From Neoceratodus forsteri (Eukaryota; Chordata; Ceratodontiformes; Ceratodontidae): a stretch of 64,000 bases of DNA. A program made the translations under genes and the position numbers. The notes below the pieces were generated by a model that was given only the letters and a program-made list of their open reading frames with translations, did not search any database and was not told where the DNA came from. The stretch is taken from NCBI GenBank assembly GCA_016271365.2, contig CM057454.1:699499501-699563500 (forward strand), given 5' to 3'. Below, piece by piece: positions 10,697 through 20,360 of the stretch (its first letter is position 1; every line of letters starts with the position of its first letter).

Positions 10697-11499
10697 TACC
10701 AGTGTGAGTTTGTGTCACTAGAGCACCTGGCTCTTCCAGAGTGGCTCTGTTTTCGTACTGCAAAATAATATTATACAATGTAAACTAATATGTGCAAACT
10801 TGTAACATACTACAAATTGTGAACTGTCTTGAATGTAAATTCCCTCCTCCCTCTCCCCCAAGTCGCACCTGGAAATGAGCTCTGGCTCAGTGTGCCTCTC
10901 CCAGTCAACAACTTCAAATAAATAAATAAAAAATCTTGATTTTTTTTCAGGACATACAGCATGTTTCTGGCTCCTGATACCCATAGCTTAAAAAATGTTG
11001 CACCTTTGCCAAATCCAAATTGCCCTACAGTTGTTTGCACCATATTTGTTTGTAAACATCTAGGGTGGGATATTCAAAGGGGTTGCACATGGTGCAACAG
11101 GGTTGTGCCATGTGCAACCCACCGATGGCTGGCGTGGTATTCAAAGGGGCAGGTTACACTGCGCAACCCCCAATGCGCCAGGGTGCACCAGTAATGTATG
11201 CAGCGCAAGTGTGGAGGGCGTGCCCATGCATATGCAACACATCACAATATTCAGCCCAGGATGTGTGGCTCATATTCTGGCACATATCCACCTTACGCCA
11301 CACAGGGGGGTGCAAAGTTGTGCCCAGCAAAACCAGGAGCAAGTCCAGACCACCCACAGGTAAGCTGCCATATTGCAAGGTGCAACACGGCAGCTGCCTG
11401 CTGTGGGTGGCCACCCGACCACCCAGGACACAGTCCACCAGCCACCTGCCAAGGGGGATGTGCCCTCCCATGCCCAATTTTGGGTAAACGTCAAAGAAA

Positions 11500-11760
11500 C
11501 CCTGGTGGTCCAGTGGACCATTATCCTTTGCCCAATCATGGACATATGTACAAATGATCCCTGGTGGTCCAGTAGACTGCTATCCATTGCCTGATCATGG
11601 CCATGTGTAATAGTAATCCCTGGTGGTCCAGTGGACTGAACCCCAGCACCTGATCATGTGCATAGGTTCCAAATCCCTGGTAGTCCAGTGGAACCCCACC
11701 AGTGCCCGATCGTGGGCGGAATGTCCTATGGACACCCTGGTGGTCCAATGGTACCCCCTC
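11500..11760 (+). repeat. Minisatellite array, 5 units of 57-60 bp (left arm)
   Basis: Units start with CCCTGGTGGTCCAGTGGAC at 11500, 11559, 11618, 11675 and about 11734. Each holds the dyad GGTCCA-G-TGGACC (complete in unit 1, decayed in others) and a second motif resembling CCTGATCATGG about 30 bases on. The array pairs with the one at 12135-12450. Confidence 0.9.
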
Positions 11761-11926
11761 CCAAACCACCCACTGCATCTCTCACCACCTGCATTTCATC
11801 AGTCAGTGGCTGGCAAGCCTGGCCGCAGCCACTGCCCTCACCCACCGACAGCATAGAAGTGATTGCACATTTGCTGGTCCGTCAGAGACAATGGGCATGC
11901 AGACTGCACAGTACACATAATCCCAA

Positions 11927-11952
11927 ATTGTGAATGAACGCTCATTCACAAT
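11927..11952. repeat. Central hairpin of foldback copy 1
   Basis: ATTGTGAATGA (11927-11937) and TCATTCACAAT (11942-11952) are perfect inverted repeats separated by 4 bases. They mark the dyad centre of the whole core: flanks such as ATGGGCATGCAG and TGCATGCCCAT lie symmetrically around it. Confidence 0.9.
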
Positions 11953-12134
11953 TGACTGTATAGTACTGTATGGTCTGCATGCCCATTGGCTCACACGGTG
12001 GACCAATAGGTGTACAGCCCCACAGTATGTTGTCAGTTGGTGGGAAACCGGCAGCTTGCAGCTAGTTGCTGCCACCCACCGCTGACTGGGGGGGTGCAGG
12101 GTGGCGGGGGATGCAGTGGAGAGGTGGGGAGGGG

Positions 12135-12455
12135 GTGCCACCGGACCACCAGGGTGTCTGTAGGATATTCCACCCACAATCAGGTGCTAAGGTGATTTCC
12201 ACTGGACCACCAGGTATTTGGAACCTATGCCCAGGATCGGGCACTGGGGATCAGTCCACTGGACCACCAGGGAGTATTGACATATGCCTGCGAGTGGGTG
12301 AAGGGGATCAGACCCCTGGACCACCAGGGATTACTATTACACATGACCACAATCAGGCACAGGATTGTGGTCCATTGGACCACCAGGGAATAGTTATCCA
12401 CATGCCTGTGATCGGGCAAAGGACTGCAGTCCACTGGACCACCAAGGAATAGTTA
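12135..12455 (-). repeat. Minisatellite array, 6 units (right arm, inverted)
   Basis: The reverse-complement unit (CCACTGGACCACCAGGG) begins near 12137, 12199, 12255, 12315, 12371 and 12430, with a 56-62-bp period. It is the mirror of the array at 11500-11760 with one unit more, which suggests copy-number change in one arm after the palindrome formed. Confidence 0.9.
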
Positions 12456-12929
12456 TACACATGCCTACGATCAGGAGAATGGGAGCAGCACTGGCTGAGG
12501 GGCAGCAGGGCATCTGTCCCTGATGGCTGCAGCCTGGCGGTGTGCCGGGCACAAGTCGCTGGGGATTGGTGCACTGCATGCAATTGGGGCCATAATGACA
12601 TGCAAATGGCCCCATTTGTGCCTTGCATGCATAATGGCATCATTTGCATGCCCACGGCTGAATATCACTGTTGCTGTGCCTAGCACAACTACACTTACAC
12701 TGGTGCAGCCCCTGCTCCCCTGCTGCCACTTGCACTGGTGCAGTGCATGCACCCTCAGTGCCATATTCAACAGTGCTGAGCCATGGCACAGCACCATTGA
12801 ATATTGCCTGGTACATGTCCTGGCTCATCCCAGTTGTGCTGCACCCAGGATTGCACCCCTGCCTGGTGCAGTGTGAATATCCCACCCCTAATATATATGG
12901 ATATATATTATAGGGGTTCAGTCCCACCC

Positions 12930-14580
12930 CTATATTTAGGGTTATGAAGGCATTTCTATGTTAAACTCAAAATTTTGCTCGTTAATTACTTTGGACCTGT
13001 TCAATGGATTTGCATGAAATTTGGCATGCACAGTGGGGCATGGTAGATCTCATGATATGTAAAAATGTTGTTTTGGTCATACTTACAGTTTTTGTTCACC
13101 AAAATGCTGAAAAATGCACTTTTCGCCAGTTTTGTGGGCAGTTTTTTTTAAATTTGTCTGTGGCTCAGCACAGCCATTGTGTGGTATGCTGGTCTGCAAC
13201 TTGGTACACTGAAAGAGCTTGTGTCAAGGAATATGTCACTTTTTGTTTGGTGAGAAAATATTAATCCATTCAAAAGTTATTAAAGTTTGAAGTTTCCATT
13301 ACAAAGTCTATGGGAAAATTTATATGGTTATTTTGCAAAAGAAGAATGAGGTTTTGGCCATCTGGTCTCTCCTCACGATCAAAGAATTTGCAGGCTCATG
13401 ATCAAAGAATCTTTGATCGTGATGAATTCTTTGGTCACTTCAGCCGGCATCTTGTTTTCATTTTGCAGTCAGAAAAAAACAAATATCTCAGCTCAGGGGT
13501 GACTTCTGAAGTAAAATTATAATGGGTTTTGCTCAGGGGTCTCCCCTCTATCGAGCCATGGCTGTGGTTTCTTGTAATTATGTCAAAAAATAGAGTTTTA
13601 AATTCTTTGATCATGGCTCGCTAATGATCTTTGATCACAAGCCTGCAAATTCTTTGATTGTGAGATTCTTTGACCTTTGATCGCAAGGGAGGGACTAGAT
13701 GGCCAGATTTAAAAATCAAATATCTCAGCCCAGGGGAGACTTATGAAGTCAAACTAGGATTGGTTTTGCTTAGGGGTCTTTGTTCTATTGAGTCATGCCT
13801 ATGGTTTAATGTATTCCTCTGCAAAAATTTAGTTTTAACATTTTTTAATTCTTTGATCACAAGCCTGCAAATTCTTTGGTCGTGAACCTGCAAATTCTTT
13901 GATCGCGAGATTCTTTCATCGCGATCTTTGTTCACGAAGGAGGGACTAGATGGCCAGATTTGGAGGGATCAGATAACCTAATTTTCACAACTTTTAAAAT
14001 TAAATATCTCAGAAACAGTTTGGTCTTTTAACTTGAAATTTGGAGGGTGTTGAGGGGGTGTCCTGTAGATGTGAATTATGGTGTTTAGGTGTCGGAAAAT
14101 ACATTTGTTGCAGAGATATTGCATGGTGCAATTTACATTTTGCAGAGAGCTTTTTGCATTGTGGTACTGGCTTGAAATTTATAGGGTAGCTAGCCTTACT
14201 GCCATGGACATACTTTTCAGTGGTAAGGTGTGTAAAATGTAAAGGTGCAGAATTATGCAACTCTGATGAATGAAAATCTCAAATTTTAAAATGTAATATC
14301 TCGGAAACGGTTTGGTCTTTTAACTTGAAATTTGGAGGGTGTTGAGGGGATGTCCTGTACATGTGAACTATGGTATTTAGGTGTTGGAAAATTAATTTTC
14401 TATGGAGATATTGCATGGAACACTTTACATTTTGCATATAGCATTTTGCATTGTGGTAGTGGCTTGACATTTATAGGGTAGCTAGTCTTACTGCCATGGA
14501 GGTAATTTTCAGTGGTTAGGTGTCTGAAATGTAAAAATGTGTGGAATTATGCCACTCCAATGAAATAAACTTTATTTTGT
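12930..14580 (+). repeat. Modular tandem-duplicated element, copy 1
   Basis: Starts with a TTTCTATGTTAAACTC phrase and is homologous, in inverted orientation, to 31.03-32.24 kb (shared landmarks AGGGTT, TTTCTATGTTAAA, GATGGATTTGC(A/C)TGAAATTTGG). It is built of modules: a block at about 13490-13560 recurs at 13720-13805 (TATCTCAGC-CAGGGG-GACTT, TTTTGCT-AGGGGTCT), and a 289-bp block at about 13990-14280 recurs at 14283-14570 (TCTTTTAACTTGAAATTTGG, GTGTTGAGGGG). No coding frame is credible. Superfamily unknown. Confidence 0.65.
13365..13955 (+). repeat. GATC-rich short repeat cluster
   Basis: The 20-24-bp motif GCCTGCAAATTCTTTGATC, with variants ending TCGTGA or TCGCGA, occurs about eight times in three clusters: 13370-13435, 13600-13690 and 13850-13945. 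Several copies abut self-complementary TTTGATCGCGA / GATCAAAG sequences. Confidence 0.75.
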
Positions 14581-14587
14581 TTCAAGC

Positions 14588-14633
14588 TGGTGGGAGCATG
14601 GTTTCGGGTCCTGCACTCCCACCAACTTGCACG
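14588..14633. repeat. Short hairpin with GGGTCCTGCACTCCCACC
   Basis: GGTGGGAGCA (14588) pairs with TGCACTCCCACC (about 14612-14623). A related CCTGCACTCC or CCTGCGCTCCCAC block lies on the side away from (TA)n of the foldback copies at 29.3 and 30.2 kb too. Confidence 0.6.
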
Positions 14634-14669
14634 AGTTTGTACTTTTCTATGCATTCTCAAAAGTAAGGA

Positions 14670-15027
14670 TTTATGTAAAACTGCAGCATCGTGCATCATT
14701 TAGAGTTAAAAAACAAAAGTCAGGAAAAGAGACCTTTAGGTGTGCCCTCCCTCCTTGTAATTTCCATCCTCCTGAGACTGAAAGATGCTTGGTGTGTTAT
14801 TGGGGCTGGAGGCCAAAATGTCACCCCATTCTTCTTTACTGTGGCTTGTGAATATGATTACACATGGAATGGGATGATATTTAGGTCTCACAACCCCAAT
14901 GATACACCCCGGTGTCTGTCAATCTTGGGAGGATGGGGAGTACATGGGGGAGGGGCAACCCTAAAGGTCTAATTTCCTGACTTTTTGTGTTTTAACCCTA
15001 AATGATGCATTAACACAGTTTTGCACA

Positions 15028-15030
<3 letters not shown>
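14670..15030. mobile_element. Foldback element type 2, copy a (abuts (TA)n)
   Basis: Left arm GTAAAACTGCAGCATCGTGC then ATCATTTAGAGTTAAAA is mirrored by the right arm TTTTAACCCTAAATGAT then GCATTAACACAGTTTTGCAC. The pairing extends through AAAAGTCAGGAAA and GACCTTTAG on both sides. The right tip is followed at once by TATATA from 15031. No coding capacity. Confidence 0.8.
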
Positions 15031-15098
<68 letters not shown>

Positions 15099-15192
15099 TG
15101 ATCCCTGGTGGTCCAGTGGACTGCTAACCATCACCCGATTGCAGGCATGTATAATATATATATATATATGTATGTATATATATCTCTAAGAT
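15031..15192. repeat. (TA)n / (GATA)n microsatellite with an embedded minisatellite unit
   Basis: About 20 TA repeats (15031-15070), seven GATA repeats (15071-15098), then a single CCCTGGTGGTCCAGTGGAC unit with its ACCCGATTGCAGGCATG partner (about 15102-15150), then more TA/TATG repeats to 15192. The embedded unit is the same one that builds the arrays in foldback type 1. Confidence 0.9.
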
Positions 15193-15194
15193 GA

Positions 15195-15562
15195 TGGGAC
15201 CTTCAAGTACTTGAAAGGGATAAATAAGGTTGATAAGGAGAGTCTCTTTAAGCTGAGTGGCAACCATAACATGAGGGGGCACAGTCTTAAGCTGGAGGGT
15301 GGGAAGTCAAGAAGCACTTCTTCACAGAGAGGGTGGTGGACACATAGAATGCACTGCCAGAAGAGGTAATCTCATTGAAGGCAGTGGGCAGCTTTAAGAG
15401 GGACTGGGACAGGTATAGGGGGAGGATAAGGGTCATGGGTAGGGAGGATGAGAGGAGTGGGGAGAGGGGGCAGGGACAGTAGCTCAAGCTGTGGACCCTG
15501 AAACACAAGCAGACTTGATAAACCAAATGGCCTTCTTCTGCTGGCTTCTTCGTATGTTTGTC
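15195..15562 (+). mobile_element. CR1-group 3' fragment (second subfamily)
   Basis: Reads TFKYLKGINKVDKESLFKL, a GGHSLKLEGGK-like block and a WNALPEEVISLKAVGSFKRDW-like block, the C-terminal end typical of CR1 ORF2, then a 3' tail with a TTGATAAACCAAATGGCC phrase and CTTCTTCGTATGTTTG. The 48.05-49.2 kb copy (antisense) belongs to the same subfamily by its matching tail. Frames are broken. Confidence 0.75.
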
Positions 15563-15564
15563 TA

Positions 15565-15690
15565 TTGTATTTGTTTGTTGTTTTCCTCTCCCCTTTTCCT
15601 GGGTTGCACTTGGAAATGAGCCTTGGCTCAGTTTGTCTTTCCTAGTTACTGATTTTTCAATAAATAACTAATAAATCTTATTATAGTTCA
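15565..15690 (+). mobile_element. L2-like 3' tail
   Basis: The phrases TTGCACTTGGAAATGAG and GGCTCAGT, ending in AATAAATAACTAATAAAT, match the 3' end of the L2-like LINE at 10855-10935. Only the 3' end is present. Confidence 0.7.
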
Positions 15691-16680
15691 TTGAAAAAGT
15701 TTTGAACACTGTGGATGCAGTGATTTTATGTCAGTTTTCTGTTATTTGAGCAATGTAAATTAACATAAATGTGTGCTTTAAAATCATGAGATAAAATGTG
15801 GGTCAGCATTCTTTGAGGGACAAGGCATCTGAGTAGTAAAATTATTAACTGTCCATCCTAACATTGGATAGTTGAAAGGTAGATGGTATCCTTTTATATA
15901 TATTCATTTCATCTGATGATTTCTATTAAACATAGATGAAGGACTAACATGCCATGTAAGAAATGTGGGAGACATGGCTTAAATAATTGATGCTAGTTTG
16001 CTTTTAGTTTTTCTAGCCAATGAGAGGGTGCAATTTAAAGAGACCACTCAAAGTTAAGAGAATGCATTTCCAACTCTATTGGACTACAGTAATTGGTTAA
16101 TCAGTAGTTAATTTGGTGGTAGAACTTTTATTGCTAGGTGGTGGAACTCCCCTGTAGTACTCAAGAGAGAAACATGACAGAGTCTTTGGAACTGTCATAC
16201 AATTTTTTAAGAGGTGGTGAAATTAAGTTTCTGTGGGCTACTGCCCAATTGAACCCCTGGGCTAATACTGAGAAGTTATTTTAAATGAAAACTGTGTTAA
16301 TCTGCAGACTTGCACTTGATGTAAAATCTGTTTTTCAAGTACTGATTAAGCTTCTGTTTTACTGGATTTTGATAGTAGTGGACACTTCTGACTTACACTG
16401 TGGTGCTAAAAACTATTTTGGAACAGAATGATATAGTTTATATACATATTAAGGTCCTAGATTGTTGACACAATTCATTTGTATCTTACTGTAGAACTAT
16501 ATGGTTAAAAGGGACATAAATTGCATCATAGAATTCTAAAATGATACTGTAGTTACTACTAGTGTGTAAATAAAAAACATCCCTTGAGTTTAAAGGTAAC
16601 CATACACCAATGAAATCACATTTCAGATGGGATTTGAAAATTTCTGGTGATAGAATATGGTAAAATTACCAAGTTATAAG
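15691..16680. other. No gene recognised
   Basis: AT-rich sequence without long frames, inverted repeats or recognisable transposon motifs on either strand. Confidence 0.5.
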
Positions 16681-16689
16681 TGAATGTTG

Positions 16690-17060
16690 AAACATTCCAA
16701 TGTTCACTCATAACTTTGCTAATTTTCAATATTTTTCACAAAACTTTCAACTTGCTCTTTTTGGGACCCACGCTCATTACCAAGGCATGTGCAGTTTTTC
16801 AAATGTGACCCAAAAGGTAATTTTGGAGTTGTTCCACAAACAATGCATTTTGGGTGGGATTCAAAAAGTTTTACCTAGCGAGTCCATAACATGGGCTCAT
16901 AGGAACACTGTTCAAAATTTGGGGTCAAAATATTTAAAAACAACAAAGCTATGGCTGTACATTGAAATTTTTCCATGCTCACTCATAACTTTACCAATTC
17001 TCAATATTTTGATGCCAAACTTTCAACATAGCCATGTTCACCTTACCTCATAAATGTGAC
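16690..17060. repeat. Palindromic satellite family, copy at 16.7 kb
   Basis: Two occurrences of ACTCATAACTTT(G/A)C(T/C)AATT followed by TCAATATTTT and AAACTTTCAA (16706 and 16979) bracket a segment with TTTTGGGACCCACGCTCAT and, inverted, ATGGGCTCATAG. The same unit builds the arrays at 28.5-29.2 and 42.6-43.4 kb. Confidence 0.7.
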
Positions 17061-17229
17061 TGGTGTATTTTTTTCAAATTATGGATGAAATGTGTCTTCA
17101 CACTTGTGGTATGAAGTGACATTTCACCTGTCATTCTATAATTGTTACATGTCATGTTGATAATGGGTAGTCATAAAATTAATATCTTGAAAATCTGTGG
17201 TCAAAATTTAAAAAATAAATAATTAATAA

Positions 17230-17740
17230 GAAACATTTTGTGCACTGCCAGCCTTTATCCCAGTGGGTCATGCTTTTTGATCCTGTGCCAGTGACCAGTG
17301 TTTCGGGGGAGAGCTCAGTAAGCCAACTGGAAGAGATTAGGCTGGGAGGATGCACTGTTATTTGGCTCCAACCCCCCCCCCCCATATGGGAAAGAAATGG
17401 TAGGGTTGCCTGCATGGGCTTTAGTAACATATAGAGAAGAGAAATCTTCTCTTGGCATAGGGACCTGCACATCTGCATCTGTGGGTGCCACAGGACCCTA
17501 TGCTGCAGCTGACAGATGGAGTCCTTGCCCTGTGAATTTGTATCTGCTATCCAAGGAAGTGCAGGGAAAAACAAATAGACGCAGAAATTCTTGACATCCA
17601 TTGCCATTTCCGTAGGTAGACAGACTCTTCTCTTGGTGCAGTATACAGAAGGCCCTGCACCTCTACATCTTCTCATGCAGGTCCCTAGGGGACCTGTGTG
17701 AATTAGGATACGATTCCACTGCCTCAGAAAGAAAGGAAAT
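17230..17740. other. Unassigned, repeats of GGGACCTGCA type
   Basis: No coding region. It contains GGGACCTGCACATCTGCATCT (17459) and its inverse AGATGTAGAGGTGCAGGGCC-like sequence (read on the other strand near 17650-17690), so the stretch is partly self-complementary. It resembles the CCTGCACTCC blocks beside the other type-2 foldbacks. Confidence 0.45.
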
Positions 17741-19013
17741 TCTTTGCAAAAAACTGTGGTAATGCACCAGTTAGGGTTCAACTTAATGCCACAAAAGTAG
17801 GGAAATGTGGCATTAGCGTTTCCAAGCCTAACTCCTCCCCAGCCCCCCCAAAGCAGCAAAAGGACAAGACCACACAAGCAATAAAAGACAGCCATTATCT
17901 GGTAAGACAAGCAACATGCAACTGTTTCTAGATTACTCAAATGCAGTAGCACTGATGTGCTGCCTTTGTAGATTTACATACGTTGCTGCAAAAGCTTATG
18001 CAGCCATTCCTGTTGGTATATGTCATACAGTATGCATGCGTACATGTGGCTGCAGAAGCACAGACCACATGGTGGATACCTATCTGCAGACTGAAGTCCC
18101 CATGGGGCTTGTGCCTCTGCAGAGAGAGATACTCCTGTGTGCTGTATGAGGTACCTTGCTAGAAAGCATGATTTGCTAGGGCATGGTTTTCTATATGCAG
18201 CAGTGTAACTAAACAGCTGTTACCCCCATGAACTATTTCTAGGATCCACTGCTAAAACCATGACACCCACATTGCAACAAAATTTCCATCCGCCTAACTT
18301 CAGGTACCACAGAGGCCTGCCCTACTGGAGACAGAAGTCACTGTGAATGTCTTACATCTGTGGCTGAAGAGGTACAGTCCCCTTAAGGGCCCAAGCTTCT
18401 GCACACAGAAGTACTGTTGCAATTTTGTTATCTTGGATTTTGTGGTGCATGTGCTTCTGCAGTTAAATGTTGGTGCGTATGTTTTAGAGCTATGGCTATA
18501 AAACGACAGATCTGTCAAGTATGTGTATGTCATACAGTGCGCATGAGTACCTGAAGCCAAAGAAGTCCTGACCTCATAGGGGCCTGTACTTCTGCAGACA
18601 AAAGAATTCTGTAATTTGGGTATTATGGATTTGTATCTGTGGCTGCTGGGACCAATGCTTCTGCACACAGAATCAATGTTGTGATTTGAGTATTATGGAT
18701 TTCTAGCTGCAGCTAGCAGTGAATGTGTATATATTGCAGTGTGCATGCCACAGATACAAATCCATTAAGGTAGCACATCAGTTCTACTGCATTTCTGTCA
18801 CATGGAAAGAGCAGTATATTGTTTGTATTACCTGATGATGGCTGTCTATGGTTGCTAGTGTGGTCTTGTCTTTTTGCTGCTTGGGCGGTGGGGGTAGGGA
18901 GTTAGGGTTGGAAAATCTAATGCCACTTTTCCCTAGTTTTATGACATTAAGTCGAACCCTAACTGGTGCATTACCCTAACTGGTGTATTAAAACAGTTTT
19001 TTTTAGCAAAGGC
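17741..19013. mobile_element. Foldback element type 2, copy b (1.3 kb, abuts (TA)n)
   Basis: The left arm (17741-17935) holds GCAAAAAACTGTGGTAATGC, ACCAGTTAGGGTTCAACTTAA, AAAAGTAGGGAAA and GACAAGACCACAC. The right arm (18830-19013) holds the reverse complements: GTGTGGTCTTGTC, TTTTCCCTAGTTTT, TTAAGTCGAACCCTAACTGG and TTTTTTTTAGCAAAGG. The interior has tandem-like CTTCTGCACACAGAA and GTATTATGGATTT units (18370-18740). The right tip is followed by (TA)n from 19013. No transposase frame. Confidence 0.8.
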
Positions 19014-19035
19014 TATATATATATATATATATATA
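19014..19035. repeat. (TA)n microsatellite
   Basis: About eleven TA repeats between the foldback tip and the 3' end of the antisense CR1 copy D. Confidence 0.9.
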
Positions 19036-19203
19036 GAAACTTAAACATTGTCAGCAGATAAGGACCACTTGGCCCATCTAGTCTGCCATAAGCCTATTCT
19101 TGTTTATGGCCTCTGACCCTACTCTATCAGCTGCTTTCTCCTTTCCTTCCCACCAAAACGGTTCCCTTATGCCCCCATGCATGTTTGAATCCCCCCACTG
19201 TGT

Positions 19204-20360
19204 TTACTTCCACCACCTCTTGTGGCAGACTGTTCCATGTGTCCACCACCCTTTCCATGAAGAAAATGTCCTCACTTGTCCACTTATCCTTCCCCTCTCC
19301 AATCTCATTTCATGCCCCCTCATTCTTGTACTTCTCCTATATTGAAATATGTCACCCACCTGCACCTTGTTTATGCCCTTAAGGTACTTGAATGTCTCTA
19401 TCTTGTCTCCCAGCTCCCTTATTTCTGCCAGTGGATATATATTGAGGTCCTTTAATCTCTCCTCATTTGTTTTCTGGTGCAAGCCTTGTACCGTCTTTGT
19501 CACCCTTCTCTGGACTGCCTCCACCCTGTCTATGTCCTTTCAAAGATGTGGCCTCTAGCCAGCCTAGTGGCGCTGAGGGCTGAGGCACTGGTTGCCTTAC
19601 TTCGTGCAATGCCGGCAACCCATGTTCAGGAACAAACACAGACAGTTGGGGTCGGCAGGTGTGGAGAAGGATCGAGCATCCAATGGACTGCTCTCCTTCT
19701 CCAGGGAGGGGAGTTTCAGCTGTCGGCACCTGGTTGCCACCTAGCGGAGGCTGGGGGACACAGCTGCCATGCTGCAAACAAGGGGGGAGTTGGGGCAGAC
19801 GCTTGGAGTGGAGCATGTGTGGACGTGTGTGTGCTCCACTCTGCAGGCATCATTGCATGCCTTGACCCCTCGGGGAAGGATAAAAAACAGAAAAAAAAGT
19901 GCTGCAGCAGTGTGATGGAGGGCACCTCAGAGGCTCCTCTCCCAGCCAGCCATGGCACTGGCCTCTTGAATCCAGTTTCCGTTGGGGGTTGGGAACCCCA
20001 CCAGCCCCACCGGGGGGGCAAGCCCTGGGGCTGGGTCAGTGCTGGATGGTGGACATCGTGGGACGAGGCTGGGGAGGCCCTCTGGATGTAAGCCGGCAAG
20101 AAAAACTAATAGCTAAAACAAAACAAAAAAACAAACAGATGTGGCCTCCAGAATTGTATGCAGTATTCTCGGTGAGGGTTCACTACTGTTTTATACAGCA
20201 GAATCACCACCTCCCTCCTTCTGCTAATGATACCTCTGCTTATACATCCCAGCATGCCACTGGCCCTCACTGCAGCCTTTGTACTTTGCTTTAACACCTT
20301 TAGGTTATCAGAAATAACAACTACCAGATCTCTTTCCTCCTTGGTGACTGTCAGCATCAC
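19204..20360 (-). pseudogene. CR1 ORF2 C-terminal region, split by a retroposon
   Basis: Frames at 20106-20360 and 19204-19524 join when 19556-20136 is removed: HREYCIQFWRPHL before, then DIDRVEAVQRRVTKTVQGLH and ERLKDLNIYPLAEIRELGDK, matching the same region in the CR1 copies at 6.9-7.3 and 63.0-63.4 kb. ETFKYLKGINKVQVGDIF follows. No enzymatic residues lie in this part. Confidence 0.85.
19556..20136 (+). mobile_element. SINE-like retroposon, 581 bp, 12-bp TSD
   Basis: Flanked by AGATGTGGCCTC at 19544-19555 and 20137-20148. It ends in an A-rich tail (about 20100-20136). A 12-bp duplication with an A-rich tail indicates L1-type target-primed insertion. Its head contains AGCCTAGTGGC, close to a pol III A box, and GTTCAGGAAC about 60 bases on, a weaker B-box match, so a tRNA-derived SINE head is possible. 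The body is GC-rich and unique in this window. No frame of known type. Confidence 0.75.

Larger units (their letters stand above)
6225..10940 (+). mobile_element. L2-like LINE, split by nested insertions
   Basis: One L2-like LINE is present in three pieces: 6225-6507, 7437-9157 and about 10697-10935. The first junction is exact: the RT frame reads FQSDFRAN before the CR1 insertion and HSTTTFLLHV after it, with the 5-bp duplication AAACC on both sides. The third piece carries a CACCTGGAAATGAGCTCTGG phrase and an (AAAT)n tail near 10915-10935. The same 3' phrase recurs at 15605. The 5' part of ORF2 is missing. Confidence 0.8.
11063..12887. mobile_element. Foldback element type 1, copy 1 (Harbinger-like ends, TSD CTA)
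   Basis: Ends GGGTGGGATATTCA (11063) and TGAATATCCCACCC (12887) are perfect inverted repeats, flanked by the 3-bp duplication CTA (11060-11062 and 12888-12890). A 3-bp duplication is the rule for PIF/Harbinger. The core 11500-12450 is a giant inverted repeat made of minisatellite arrays. Internal phrases such as CCACCCACAGGTAAGCTGC are shared with the elements at 32.7 and 49.7 kb. Frames in it are by-products of the repeats; no transposase. It is likely mobilised in trans, by inference from its ends. Confidence 0.8.

Noticed and set aside
9145..10776. 12-base repeat TATTATACAATG on both sides of the long-TIR element
   Set aside because: The TA-flanked inverted repeats define the element better, and the right copy lies about 65 bases beyond its tip; probably chance or an internal L2 duplication.
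11200..12700. Several overlapping frames of 60-140 codons with repeated LVVQWT or GPPGI-like phrases
   Set aside because: They are translations of the minisatellite units in several frames and on both strands; no start context, domain or frame preference.
17179..17952. 257-codon minus-strand frame
   Set aside because: Spans unassigned sequence and the left arm of a foldback element; Leu/Cys-rich with no motif.
19463..20099. 204-codon and 127-codon frames on opposite strands
   Set aside because: They cross the junction between CR1 and the SINE-like retroposon; chimeric by insertion.
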